Of a stretch of DNA of 64,000 bases, positions 26,452-35,188 are shown one piece after another; within the stretch, counting starts at the first letter, position 1; every line of letters starts with the position of its first letter. The notes beneath the pieces were generated by a model. The model saw nothing but the letters and a program-made list of their open reading frames with translations, did not search any database and was not told the origin of the DNA. The translations under genes and the position numbers were made by a program. The stretch lies in assembly GCA_016710465.1 (NCBI GenBank), contig JADJVS010000012.1:124001-188000 (forward strand). Direction: 5' to 3'. This DNA is from Sulfuritalea sp. (GTDB taxonomy: Bacteria; Pseudomonadota; Gammaproteobacteria; Burkholderiales; Rhodocyclaceae).

Positions 26452-28743
26452 TCAGCGGGTCAGGTTCAGGTACAGCATGGGCAATTGCTCGGGCAGGCGT
26501 TCAATGCGATCAAGCACACGCCAGCGCCGGCCGAATATTTCGCTGACGTAATCGTCGGCCTTCGGGTCCAGGCTGAGGCAGAACGTCGTCAAACCCTTGG
26601 CGGCCAGTTCATCGACGGCGCGCCTGGCATCCGCGCGCAGGTAGGCGGCATCGTCGACGTCGACGTCCGACGGCTCGCCGTCGGTCAGCAGCAGCAGGAT
26701 GCGCTTGTCCGCCTTGCGCGCCGCCAGGTAGTGTCCGGCATGGCGCAGGGCCGCGCCCATGCGCGTGGACCAGCCGGCCTGCATCGCCGCGACGCGCGCC
26801 TTGACGGGCTCGTCCCAGCGCTCGCTGAAGCCCTTGATGTGGTGGAAGCGCACCTCGTGGCGGGTGTTGGAATGGAAACCGGCGATGGCGCAGGGATCGC
26901 CCAGGCGGTCGATCGCCCAGGCCAGCAACGACACGGCTTCCTGGCTCAGTTCCAGCACGGTCTGCGTACCGTTGGCCAGCTTGCCGTTGAGCGACTCGGA
27001 GAGGTCGAGAAGGACCATCACCGCGATGTTGCGTCCGGCCGTGGTATGGCTCATGTTGATGCGCGGATCGGGCATTGCACCGCTCTTCAGATCGATCAGC
27101 GAGCGCAGGGCGACGTCGAGGTCGAGCTCACTGCCTTCCTCCTGATAGCGCAGGCGCACCTTGTCCTGCGGCTTGAGGATGTCGAGCAGGCGCTTGAGCT
27201 GATTCGCCAGCGCGGCGTGGCGCGCCAGCAGCCGATCGATCTTGCCGGCGTCGCCGCTCGGATGCAGGGCCTCGTAGACGCTGGTCCAGTCCGGTTTGTA
27301 GCTGACTGAGCGGTAGTCCCATTCCGGGTAACGGCGCGGCGGCAGGCCGACGGGCTCGTCGCTGCGTTGCAGGCGACGTTCCTCGTCGAAGGCTTCTTCC
27401 TCGTCGCCCTGCTCGATGAAGCGCCACATCTGCCGGTTGTCATCGCGGTAGTCGATCACCGTGTCGGCGAAATGCACTCGCGCGAGCTGGTCGCTCTGGC
27501 GCCGTGTTTTCGCCACCCAGGCCAGCGCCAGTTGCGCCACCTCGGCGGTACTGGCGCCGGCGCCGGCCAGCAGGCCATGGAAGCGCGCCACGAACTCGCC
27601 CAGCACCGCATCGGTGTAGCCGTGGTCCGGGTCGATCAGCGCGCGGGAAAGCATCGCCAGGCGGTGGCGCAGGCAGGACGTGGTTTGCGGATCGCAGGCG
27701 CCGGGCGCGGGCTTGGGATGCAGCGCAAGGAAGACGCGCCGCAGACCGGGGAACTCGCGCATCAGCAGGGTTTCGACCCGGCAATCCTCGAAGAACTCGA
27801 CCGCCATGCGCTGGAAGGGACTCCAGTTGTCGGCGATCTGCGGCAAGGTCCAGCGCCGGTGGCCGACCATGTGCGCCAGCACAGCGCGGTAGCGGTCCAG
27901 ACCGGCGATGCCATGCGCATCATCAAGAACGTCGGGGACCCGCATGCCCTGGCTGTCGTAGTAGGGCAAAGGCTGCCGTATTTCGTCGAAAGCCGTCGAG
28001 TAGGGCACCAGCAACTCCCCCTCGCGCCACAACGCTCGCAGCCACAGCTCTAGCTTGCGCTCGACATCGACGAACAGCGTGCCGTGGCGCTCGCGTTGCA
28101 GGATGGCATGGCTGTCGGCCGATTGCAGGGCGAAGTATTCCTCCTGGCGCTCCGGATGGGTGGCGTGGCTGAGGATGCCGTAGTCGACCCAGTTGCGCAG
28201 CCCGCCCAGCGACAGCAGGCCGAGCAATTGCGGCGCCTGACGGCAGAACACCGGCAGCGAGGGACTGGGGAAGGTGATGTGCCGGCCGTGGATCGAGGTT
28301 GAGGTGCGCTGCATCAGCTCGCGCACCAGATCGAGGTAAAGCTCCAGTTGCTCGATCGCCTGCAGGCGCCGTGCCACAGGGGCCAACGTCTGCAAAAAGC
28401 CGGCGATGGCACCGCCATTGGGCGACTTCTGCATCGCCTTGACCAGGTCCAGCACCGGCGCCAGCACATCACCCCGCGCGGCGGCGACCACCGCCGGCCA
28501 CTCCTGGAGAAAGATGAGCATCGGTTCCGCGCCGCGGCCGAGTTTGCCCAGCCCGCGCGCCGCCTCGATGTAGGCCGCCATCTGCGCAGCGCCAAAGCTC
28601 GCCAGCGCCTCGCTGGCGCATTCCTCGAAGACGTCGGCCACCTGAGCGAAACCGCAGTCCAGCGCGGCCCAGGCATCCTGCACCTGCGGATGCGCAAAAC
28701 GACGCCCGCGGGCGTCGCTTACCGGTCTCAGGCCGATGGCCAT
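26452..28743 (-). CDS. cbbO: RuBisCO activation protein CbbO (VWA domain)
   Basis: Adaptor of the CbbQ-CbbO RuBisCO activase, which uses ATP to release inhibitory sugar phosphates from RuBisCO. 763 aa. The C-terminal von Willebrand factor A domain carries the MIDAS VLLDLSESLNG (D-x-S-x-S) and LLLLTDGEPSDVDV. The N-terminal two thirds is the helical CbbO/NorD-type region. NorD paralogues exist, but linkage to cbbQ and cbbM supports CbbO. It follows cbbQ by 45 nt, a gap that contains a repeat copy. Confidence 0.92.
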   Translation of the reverse strand: MAIGLRPVSDARGRRFAHPQVQDAWAALDCGFAQVADVFEECASEALASFGAAQMAAYIEAARGLGKLGRGAEPMLIFLQEWPAVVAAARGDVLAPVLDLVKAMQKSPNGGAIAGFLQTLAPVARRLQAIEQLELYLDLVRELMQRTSTSIHGRHITFPSPSLPVFCRQAPQLLGLLSLGGLRNWVDYGILSHATHPERQEEYFALQSADSHAILQRERHGTLFVDVERKLELWLRALWREGELLVPYSTAFDEIRQPLPYYDSQGMRVPDVLDDAHGIAGLDRYRAVLAHMVGHRRWTLPQIADNWSPFQRMAVEFFEDCRVETLLMREFPGLRRVFLALHPKPAPGACDPQTTSCLRHRLAMLSRALIDPDHGYTDAVLGEFVARFHGLLAGAGASTAEVAQLALAWVAKTRRQSDQLARVHFADTVIDYRDDNRQMWRFIEQGDEEEAFDEERRLQRSDEPVGLPPRRYPEWDYRSVSYKPDWTSVYEALHPSGDAGKIDRLLARHAALANQLKRLLDILKPQDKVRLRYQEEGSELDLDVALRSLIDLKSGAMPDPRINMSHTTAGRNIAVMVLLDLSESLNGKLANGTQTVLELSQEAVSLLAWAIDRLGDPCAIAGFHSNTRHEVRFHHIKGFSERWDEPVKARVAAMQAGWSTRMGAALRHAGHYLAARKADKRILLLLTDGEPSDVDVDDAAYLRADARRAVDELAAKGLTTFCLSLDPKADDYVSEIFGRRWRVLDRIERLPEQLPMLYLNLTR

Positions 28744-28763
28744 CGGTATGCCAGCCTCTTTAG

Positions 28764-28783
28764 CCGTACCGTCAGCGCCGACT
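28764..28783 (-). repeat. Dispersed 20-nt repeat copy (cbbQ-cbbO gap)
   Basis: Minus strand reads AGTCGGCGCTGACGGTACGG. With flanks, 23 nt are identical to the copy near 12413. It sits just upstream of the cbbO ribosome site. Confidence 0.7.
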
Positions 28784-28788
28784 CTTGC

Positions 28789-29592
28789 CTAACCGAACAC
28801 GCTGTCGATCGCGTTGTCCAGGGTGGCGCGTATGTCGGCGTCGTCGGTGATCGGGCGCACCATGGCCATGCGGCAGGCATCACCGGCGGCCACGCCCTGG
28901 CGCATGAGGGTCGCGGCATAGACCACCAGGCGCGTCGAGATGCCCTCGTCGAGGCCGTGGCCCTTGAGGTTGCGCGCCGCCTGCGCCACCTGGATCAGGC
29001 GGCCCGCCGTGGCCGCGTCGATGCCGGTCTCGGTGGCGACGATGCCCGCCTCCAGCCCGGCTTCGGGGTAGTCGAAATCGAAGGCGGTGAAGCGCTGCTT
29101 GGTCGATTGTTTCAAATCCTTCATCAGCGACTGGTAGCCGGGGTTGTAGGAAATGACGAGCTGAAAATCGGGATGCGCCTCGACGACTTCGCCTTTCTTG
29201 TCCAGCGGCAGGTTGCGCCGATGGTCGGTCAGCGGGTGGATCACCACCGTGGTGTCCTGCCGCGCTTCGACGATCTCGTCGAGGTAGCAGATGGCGCCGA
29301 TGCGCGCCGCCGTGGTCAGCGGGCCGTCTAGCCAGCGCGTGCCGCCGGCGTCGAGCAGGTAGCGGCCGACCAGGTCGGAGGCCGTCATGTCCTCGTTGCA
29401 GGCGACGCTGACCAGCGGCTTGCCCAGCTTCCAGGCCATGTATTCGACGAAGCGCGACTTGCCGCAACCGGTCGGCCCCTTGACCATCACCGGCAGGCGC
29501 GCGGCGTAGGCCGCGGCATACAGCTCGACCTCCCTGCCCTGCGCTTGGTAGAAAGGCTCGGCCTTGACCAGGAATTGCTCTCTGTTCGACAT
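28789..29592 (-). CDS. cbbQ: RuBisCO activase AAA+ ATPase CbbQ
   Basis: MoxR-class AAA+ hexameric ATPase partnering CbbO. Walker A is GPTGCGKSRF, Walker B is ICYLDEIVEA, and the sensor region is VISYNPGY. 267 aa, typical. It follows cbbM after a 76-nt gap with a terminator-like hairpin, so its expression is probably a read-through fraction of cbbM. Confidence 0.94.
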   Translation of the reverse strand: MSNREQFLVKAEPFYQAQGREVELYAAAYAARLPVMVKGPTGCGKSRFVEYMAWKLGKPLVSVACNEDMTASDLVGRYLLDAGGTRWLDGPLTTAARIGAICYLDEIVEARQDTTVVIHPLTDHRRNLPLDKKGEVVEAHPDFQLVISYNPGYQSLMKDLKQSTKQRFTAFDFDYPEAGLEAGIVATETGIDAATAGRLIQVAQAARNLKGHGLDEGISTRLVVYAATLMRQGVAAGDACRMAMVRPITDDADIRATLDNAIDSVFG

Positions 29593-29629
29593 GGGCTTAT
29601 CCGATAAAAAGAGTCAGGTATGGGCCGGT

Positions 29630-29654
29630 AAAAATCCCCGCCGCAGCGGGGATT
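29630..29654 (-). terminator. Attenuating terminator between cbbM and cbbQ
   Basis: Perfect stem AATCCCCGC (29633-29641) / GCGGGGATT (29646-29654) with a 4-nt loop, followed on the minus strand by a T5 run. It would reduce cbbQO mRNA relative to cbbM. Confidence 0.75.
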
Positions 29655-29668
29655 CTGGCGCAGGCAGA

Positions 29669-31048
29669 TTACTTGTGCGCGCCGATCTTTTCGCGCCAGC
29701 CCGGGAACAGCTTGTCGGCATCCTTGGGGAAGGACTCGAAGGCGCGGGCGAATTCCTTGTGCTCCTTGGCATACTGTATCGGGTCGGCGCCGGCCTTCCA
29801 GCACTCGTAGGCCTGGCGCAGCGACTTGGCACCGGAGGCCGGGCTGTCGATGTGGCCGTAGGCGCCGCCGCCAGCGGTGTTGATCACGTTGCCGTGGCCG
29901 AGGTTCTCGAAGAAGCCGGGCAGGCGCAGCGCGTTCATGCCGCCGGAGATGATCGGGGTGGTCGGCTTCATGCCGTACCACTCCTGATGGTAGGCTGGGC
30001 CGGTGTAGCTGTCGCGCTCGATGATGTAGGCGATAGCGCGGTCGTCGGCGTCGCCTTCCATCTTGCCGTAGCCCATGGTGCCGACGTGGATGCCCGAGGC
30101 GCCCTGCAGGCGGCTCATCTTGGCCAGCACGTAGGCGGTGTAGCCGCGCTTGGCCGACGGCGAGGTGACCGCGCCGTGGCCGGCGCGGTGATAGTGCAGG
30201 TACTGGTTCGGATACTGGCGCCGCGCCGTGGTGATCATGCCGGGACCGCCGACATAGCCGTCGACCAGGAAGGCCACCTTGTCGGCGTCCGCGCCGAAGG
30301 TCTCAAGGATGAAATCGGCGCGCGCCAGCATTTCGTAGTGGTCGTCGGCGGTGATGTTGGCCGAGAATATCTTGGCTTCGCCGGTCTCGTCCATGGCGCG
30401 CTTCATCGCGTCGTACACCAGCGGATAGACCTTCTTCGCCGGGCAGAACACCTGGTTGCCCTGCGGCTCGTCGTTCTTGATGAAGTCGCCGCCCAGCCAG
30501 AACTGATAGGCGGCCGCGGCAAAGGGCTCGGGGCGCAAGCCAAGCTTGGGCTTGATGATGGTGCCGGCGATGTAGCCGCCGTCCTTGATCGGACGGCCGA
30601 GGACGCGCCACAGGTCGGAGATGTCCTTGGCCGGGCCGTCGAACAACTGGATCGCGCGCGGTGGCATGTAGAAGTCATACATCTTGGCGTGTTCGATGTC
30701 GCCCATGCCTTGGTTGTTGCCGATCACCAGGGTCAGGAAGGACACCAGCATCATGCGGCCGTCGGTGATGTTGCGGTCGAACAGGTCGATCGGGTAGGCG
30801 ATGCGCATTTCCTCGGTCGCCTCGTCGATGTGATAGACCAGCGCGTCCACACCCTTGGTGAAGTCGTCGGTGGTGGACACTTCGACGTTGGTGCCGGTCG
30901 AAGACTCGGCGGCGAAGTGGGCCGCGCCTTCCAGGTAGCCGGTGCCCGCCTTGGGCTTCATCTTGTAGGCGACCAGGATGTGCCCGCCACCCTTGATCAG
31001 GTCTTCTTCCTTGAGGCTCAGGTCGGCGTAGCGGTTCGATTGATCCAT
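29669..31048 (-). CDS. cbbM: Ribulose-1,5-bisphosphate carboxylase, form II
   Basis: Single-subunit-type RuBisCO that fixes CO2 onto RuBP. Start MDQSNRYADLSLKEEDLI at 31048 with GGAGAA ribosome site. The active-site segments are GGDFIKNDEPQGNQVF (carbamylated Lys region, with metal-binding Asp/Glu), TIIKPKLGL and the substrate phosphate loop GGGAYGH. 459 aa, as usual for form II. No small-subunit gene is near. Form II enzymes have low CO2/O2 specificity and suit low-oxygen, high-CO2 conditions. Confidence 0.97.
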   Translation of the reverse strand: MDQSNRYADLSLKEEDLIKGGGHILVAYKMKPKAGTGYLEGAAHFAAESSTGTNVEVSTTDDFTKGVDALVYHIDEATEEMRIAYPIDLFDRNITDGRMMLVSFLTLVIGNNQGMGDIEHAKMYDFYMPPRAIQLFDGPAKDISDLWRVLGRPIKDGGYIAGTIIKPKLGLRPEPFAAAAYQFWLGGDFIKNDEPQGNQVFCPAKKVYPLVYDAMKRAMDETGEAKIFSANITADDHYEMLARADFILETFGADADKVAFLVDGYVGGPGMITTARRQYPNQYLHYHRAGHGAVTSPSAKRGYTAYVLAKMSRLQGASGIHVGTMGYGKMEGDADDRAIAYIIERDSYTGPAYHQEWYGMKPTTPIISGGMNALRLPGFFENLGHGNVINTAGGGAYGHIDSPASGAKSLRQAYECWKAGADPIQYAKEHKEFARAFESFPKDADKLFPGWREKIGAHK

Positions 31049-31104
31049 TCGATTCTCCTCGTGTTCAGCGTGGCAAAAAATTCGTTTGGCGTACGATGGC
31101 GGGT

Positions 31105-31160
31105 ATCTTAGCCGTCGCCATCCATAAACAACAGTCACAAGTTTTTATCGTCATCATCAT
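31105..31160 (-). promoter_or_regulatory. cbbM promoter with CbbR-type operator
   Basis: TAAACAACAGTCA (31125-31137), 6-nt spacer, TTTAT-N7-ATCAT (31144-31160). A -10 TAAGAT (minus strand, 31105-31110) is exactly 14 nt from the proximal box, matching the fbp promoter geometry. The distal box is the weakest of the three and overlaps the cbbY stop codon. Confidence 0.7.
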
Positions 31161-31927
31161 TTTTTACTGATGATCTTGTCGTGCCAAAGGCGCAGCAGAT
31201 CGACATCGACGCAGCAGCGCCCGTGCATGTCGCCGCGCCGTACCTCCGCCGGGCGTTCGGGCACGCCAAGGTCCGAGAGCACGGCGTGGGCGCCGCTGAA
31301 ATCGTGCCCGTGCGTGTATTCGCCGTCCGTGACCACGGTCGCCAGCCCGGCGCCCAGCGCCGCTTTCAGGCCGTTGCCCGAGTCCTCGAAGGCCAGGCAG
31401 TCGTCGGCCGGCAGGCCGAGGCGCTCCAGCACCCAGAGATAGATGTCGGGCGCCGGCTTTTTCTCCGGCACCACGTCGCCAGCGCCGATCACGTCAAACC
31501 AGCTTTCGGCATCGGGCGCGAGGCTGGCGCGTAGCAGCGCGGAGACGTTCTCCGGCGAGGTCGTGGTGGCGATCGCCAAGCGCAATCCGCTGGCACGCGC
31601 CGCGCGCAGCAGGGATCCGACACCGGGGCGCAGCGGCAGGTGCCCGGCGTGCACCAGTTGCACGTAATACTCGGTCTTCAACACGTGGAGCTTGCGCATC
31701 AGGGTGTCGAAGCCGGCCTTGGCGGCCAGTTCGGGCGCGTACTGCCGCGCGTAATGAAGCATGCGCTCCTTGCCGCCAGTCACCGCCAGCAGTTCGCCAT
31801 AAAGCGTGACGTCCCAGTGCCATGGCAGGCCGGCATCCCGGAATGCCGCGTTGAAGGCGACGCGATGTCCGTCGCGCTCGGTATCGGCCAGCGTGCCGTC
31901 GACGTCGAAGATGAGTGCCTGCAACAT
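31157..31927 (-). CDS. cbbY: HAD phosphatase CbbY (xylulose-1,5-bisphosphate phosphatase-like)
   Basis: HAD-superfamily hydrolase starting MLQALIFDVDGTLADTE (motif I DVDGT), with IATTTSPEN (motif II), KKPAPDIY (motif III Lys) and AFEDSGNGLKAA (motif IV). 256 aa. Characterised CbbY proteins remove the RuBisCO inhibitor xylulose-1,5-bisphosphate, fitting its place between cbbR and cbbM. The start at 31927 is preferred over Met at 31957 because it begins at the HAD core and leaves the operator free. Confidence 0.88.
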   Translation of the reverse strand: MLQALIFDVDGTLADTERDGHRVAFNAAFRDAGLPWHWDVTLYGELLAVTGGKERMLHYARQYAPELAAKAGFDTLMRKLHVLKTEYYVQLVHAGHLPLRPGVGSLLRAARASGLRLAIATTTSPENVSALLRASLAPDAESWFDVIGAGDVVPEKKPAPDIYLWVLERLGLPADDCLAFEDSGNGLKAALGAGLATVVTDGEYTHGHDFSGAHAVLSDLGVPERPAEVRRGDMHGRCCVDVDLLRLWHDKIISKK

Positions 31928-31935
31928 GGGGAGGC

Positions 31936-31992
31936 AGCATAGCCCGGCTTGATCCATAAGCGCCAGTCATGCTTTCTTATGGCGGTGATAAG
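31936..31992. promoter_or_regulatory. Divergent cbbY/cbbR control region, CbbR-type operator
   Basis: TAAGCGCCAGTCA (31957-31969), 6-nt spacer, perfect CTTAT-N7-ATAAG (31976-31992). The first box faces cbbY, whose probable -10 is TATGCT (minus, 31936-31941, 15 nt away). The perfect palindrome lies nearest cbbR, consistent with autoregulation. Confidence 0.75.
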
Positions 31993-32035
31993 ATGCGCTG
32001 AATCGCACCGCCGTGCTCCCTCCGGACCTGCCGCC

Positions 32036-33013
32036 ATGAAGAACGTCACGCTGCGCCAGCTCAAGATCTTCGAGGCGGTGGCCCGCCACTTGTCGTTTTC
32101 CCGCGCCGCCGAGGAACTGCACCTGACCCAACCCGCCGTGTCGATGCAGGTTCAGTCGCTCGAAGACCAGGCCGGCCTGCCGCTGACCGAGCAAGCCGGC
32201 AAGAAAGTGCGCCTGACCGCCGCTGGCGAGGAAGTGGCGCGCCAGGCGCGGCGCATCGCCGAGCAACTGCGTGAAGCCGGCGAAGCCCTGGCGGCGCTCA
32301 AGGGGGTCGAGGCCGGACGGCTCAAGATCGGCGTCGTCAGCACCGCCAAGTATTTCGCGCCCTCTCTGCTGGCCGAATTCCGCCGCCGCCATCCGGGCGT
32401 CGAGGTCCAGCTCATGGTGCATAACCGCGGCACCATCGTTCGCCTGCTCGCGGAAAACGAGATCGACCTGGCGATCATGGGCACGCCGCCCGGCGAATTC
32501 GAAACCGTGGCCAGGGAGTTTGCCGACCATCCCCTGGTCTTCATCGCCGCGCCCAATCACCGCCTCGCGCAAAAGCGGCGCATCGACCCGCGACAACTCG
32601 CCGAGGAAACCCTGTTGATCCGCGAACCCGGCTCGGGCACGCGCAGCGCGCTGGAACGGTTCCTGGTCGAGCATGGCGTTGCCGCCGGCAGCGTCATGGA
32701 ACTGGGCAGCAACGAGACCATAAAGCAGGCGGTGATGGCCGGACTGGGCATCTCCTTCATTTCGGAACACACCATCGGCCTGGAGCGCTCGGTGGGCCGC
32801 CTGGTCCGCTTGAACGTGAATGGCACGCCGCTCAATCGCCAGTGGCGGCTGGTGCATCGAACCGACAAGCGGCTGATGCCGGCAGCAATGGCCTTTGTCG
32901 AATTCATGAACGCCGAGGGTTCGCGCCTGATCGAGCAACAGATCGGGTGGCACGACGCCTCCCCTTTGGAGTCCGCCGACACGAGCCGGAAACCGGCGCC
33001 GGCGAAGCGCTGA
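32036..33013 (+). CDS. cbbR: LysR-type regulator CbbR
   Basis: Activator of Calvin-cycle operons. N-terminal winged HTH: MKNVTLRQLKIFEAVARHLS then SFSRAAEELHLTQPAVSMQVQ (residues about 20-40). The periplasmic-binding-protein-like effector domain is about 90-300. ATG at 32036 is the family start; a longer frame would run into the operator. 325 aa. Divergent from cbbY-cbbM-cbbQO. CbbR proteins respond to metabolites such as RuBP or NADPH; the ligand here is unknown. Confidence 0.93.
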   Translation: MKNVTLRQLKIFEAVARHLSFSRAAEELHLTQPAVSMQVQSLEDQAGLPLTEQAGKKVRLTAAGEEVARQARRIAEQLREAGEALAALKGVEAGRLKIGVVSTAKYFAPSLLAEFRRRHPGVEVQLMVHNRGTIVRLLAENEIDLAIMGTPPGEFETVAREFADHPLVFIAAPNHRLAQKRRIDPRQLAEETLLIREPGSGTRSALERFLVEHGVAAGSVMELGSNETIKQAVMAGLGISFISEHTIGLERSVGRLVRLNVNGTPLNRQWRLVHRTDKRLMPAAMAFVEFMNAEGSRLIEQQIGWHDASPLESADTSRKPAPAKR

Positions 33014-33081
33014 AGCCGGCCGCATGTTAAAACCCTGTTGAGATTCCTTCGCCAACCCGCCGCACCCGAGGACAACCGACA

Positions 33082-34098
33082 ATGAGCCAGACGCCTTCCG
33101 GGAACGACCCGCAATCGCCCATCGAGCGGATGCAGGACCGCCTTGATTTCGCCAGAAAACTACAGGGCCTGACCAACAAGATTCACGGCACCGACAATAT
33201 CGCGCAAATCATGGTCGACCTCTCGGCCGAGATCAGCGAACTGTTCCAGTGCGAACGGCTGACGCTGTATGTGTACAGCAAGGAACGCGGCGCCCTGGTG
33301 TCCAAGGTCAAGACCGGCATCGACGCGGGCAAGGATCTGGTGCTGCCGGTCAGCCGGCAGAGCATCGCCGGCTACGTCGCGGCGACGCGCAGCACGGTGC
33401 GCATCGACGATCTCGACGACCTTGCCGAACTGGAGAAAATCGATCCCGAACTGCGCTTCTTCAACCAGGTGGACATGATCACCGGCTTCAAGTCGAAGCA
33501 GATGCTGGCGGCACCCCTGTTGCAGGGGCCGGGCAAGGAGCTCGTCGGGGTCCTGCAACTGATCAACCAGCGCGCCGGCGGACGCTTCGACAGCGTCGCC
33601 GAAGACGGCCTGGAGGCATTGACCGCGACCCTGGCCCTGGCCTTTGCCCAGCGCATCAAGAGTACGGCGCTGCTGCCCAAGCGCTATGAAATCCTCGCCG
33701 TCGAGGGCGTGATTTCGGCCGCGGAACTGGAGTTGGCCCAGCGTTGGGCACAGCGCAAGAACAAGGATCTGGAGCAGGTGCTGGTCGACGACTTCCGCGT
33801 CTCGCTGGCGGCCATGGGCACCGCCATGGCGCGCCAAAGCAGCCTGGCCTACCAGGCGCTGGGGCAGAACTGGTATCCGAACGCGGAACTGGGCAAAAAG
33901 CTCAATCGCGCCACCGCCGAGCAGCAGCAATGGCTGCCCTATTCGCAGGACGGCAACATCGTCATCCTGGTGACCACCGAGCCCGACAACAGGCTCAACA
34001 AGCAGAACATGAACCGGTCCTTTCCCTACAACGAACTCGCGGTGCGCTTCACCACCCGCACCGAGTTCCGCCGGATGCTTGACGCCACCTGGCCCTAG
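33082..34098 (+). CDS. GAF-domain protein with MshEN/GspE-N-like C-terminus
   Basis: 338 aa, cytoplasmic. The GAF domain is about residues 20-180 (CERLTLYVYSKERGALVSKV, then the AAPLLQGPGKELVGVLQLIN core). From about 195 a helical module YEILAVEGVISAAELELAQ...DLEQVLVDDF resembles the N-terminal domain of GspE/PilB/MshE ATPases, which in MshE binds cyclic di-GMP. No Walker A ATPase domain follows; the protein ends RMLDATWP. It may be a stand-alone sensor linked to pilus or secretion control. The domain call for the C-terminal half is by pattern only. Confidence 0.7.
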   Translation: MSQTPSGNDPQSPIERMQDRLDFARKLQGLTNKIHGTDNIAQIMVDLSAEISELFQCERLTLYVYSKERGALVSKVKTGIDAGKDLVLPVSRQSIAGYVAATRSTVRIDDLDDLAELEKIDPELRFFNQVDMITGFKSKQMLAAPLLQGPGKELVGVLQLINQRAGGRFDSVAEDGLEALTATLALAFAQRIKSTALLPKRYEILAVEGVISAAELELAQRWAQRKNKDLEQVLVDDFRVSLAAMGTAMARQSSLAYQALGQNWYPNAELGKKLNRATAEQQQWLPYSQDGNIVILVTTEPDNRLNKQNMNRSFPYNELAVRFTTRTEFRRMLDATWP

Positions 34099-34104
34099 GG
34101 CGCG

Positions 34105-34605
34105 TCACTTGCGCGCCGGACGTGGCTTCCAGATGGCGACCATGATGCCGATCGCGGTGAGGTAGCTCTTGGCATGGCGTTCCGCGTCGAGCACCAGGCG
34201 CGGGCCGCCTCCCGGCAGCGCGGCCAGCACCAGGTCGGTCGCCTGTTCCTCGGTCAGCGGGACGCCGCCTTCGGCGTGCCAGGTCTTGAGGTGGCCGCAA
34301 GCATCCCGGTCGACCAGCAGCGCCTTGTCGGTCTTTACCTCCGCCAGCTCGATGATCACGCCCAACTCGGTTCGGCGCGCACGCGCCGGCCCAAGGGCGG
34401 TCGGCACCGGAGCGCTGCCTTGCGGCTCGGCCAGGGAATCCAGCAGCATCACTTCATCGTCGCTGAGCAGCGAGGGTCCGTCCGCATGCCAGATGCGAAA
34501 ACCGCCGCCCGGCTGCAACTGGATCAGGAGGTTGCTGTTCTCGGCAAGCACGCCGGACGACGCCAGCGTCAGCAAGAGCAGCAGCAGGGCACGAAGGCAC
34601 TTCAC
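34105..34605 (-). CDS. Exported protein of unknown function
   Basis: 166 aa from GTG 34605, overlapping the redoxin stop (GTGA). Signal peptide KCLRALLLLLLTLASSGVLA. The mature part is acidic with no Cys pairs or domain I recognise; it contains FRIWHADGPSLLSDDEVMLLD and a second segment LKTWHAEGGVPLTEEQATDLVL, suggesting an internal duplication. The ending WKPRPARK is basic. Cotranscribed with the redoxin. Confidence 0.6.
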   Translation of the reverse strand: MKCLRALLLLLLTLASSGVLAENSNLLIQLQPGGGFRIWHADGPSLLSDDEVMLLDSLAEPQGSAPVPTALGPARARRTELGVIIELAEVKTDKALLVDRDACGHLKTWHAEGGVPLTEEQATDLVLAALPGGGPRLVLDAERHAKSYLTAIGIMVAIWKPRPARK

Positions 34606-35159
34606 GCCTGGCGCCACTTGATGGAGCAGCCGATGCCGGGCATCTGCACGCGCGGGCCCTGCCCGGTCGCGGCGACCTGCTGCATGGCCTCGAACAACTC
34701 GCGCCGCGCATCGGGCGCGGCCGCCTCCTTGCGCGATGCGTCGAGCCGGCCCCGATACTGCAATTCCAGCGCCGCGTTGTAGCCGAAAAAGTCCGGGGTG
34801 CAGACCGCGCCGTAGTCCTTCGCCACCGCCTGGCTTTCGTCCAGCACATAGGGAAACGGGAAATCCAGGCCACGCGCCAGCCCGACCATGTTGTCCCAGG
34901 AATCTTCCGGGTAGTCGGTCGGATCGTTGCTCATGATGGCAATGCTGCCAACGCCGAGCGTGCCCAGCTCGCGCGCATCGCGCAGCAGGCGATCCAGCAC
35001 CGCCTTGACGTAGGGGCAGTGGTTGCAGATGAACATGACGAGCAGGCCGTTCGGCCCGCGCGCGCTGGCCAGCGAGTGGCGCCGGCCATCCACCCCGGGC
35101 AGATCGAACTCCACCGCCGGTCGACCGAAATCGCAGACGGGAGGCGAAACACTGACCAT
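34602..35159 (-). CDS. Thioredoxin-fold (AhpC/TSA-like) redoxin
   Basis: 185 aa starting MVSVSPPVCDFG. Redoxin fold with FDLPGVDGRRHSL and the active site FICNHCPYVKAV (Cys45, Cys48), then GSIAIMSNDPTDYPEDS and the cis-Pro-like VCTPDFFGY. It belongs to the thioredoxin family proteins of about 185 aa with CNHCPYV that are common in bacteria. No signal peptide, so cytoplasmic; partner unknown. Divergent from rsmE. Confidence 0.85.
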   Translation of the reverse strand: MVSVSPPVCDFGRPAVEFDLPGVDGRRHSLASARGPNGLLVMFICNHCPYVKAVLDRLLRDARELGTLGVGSIAIMSNDPTDYPEDSWDNMVGLARGLDFPFPYVLDESQAVAKDYGAVCTPDFFGYNAALELQYRGRLDASRKEAAAPDARRELFEAMQQVAATGQGPRVQMPGIGCSIKWRQA

Positions 35160-35188
35160 GCGCGGGCTCCGATATTTGGTGATATGGT

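Noticed and set aside
27540..27580. Possible extra 20-nt repeat copy in cbbO (GAGAST segment)
   Set aside because: Only a loose match with a 2-nt shift; Ala/Gly-rich coding in GC-rich DNA explains it.
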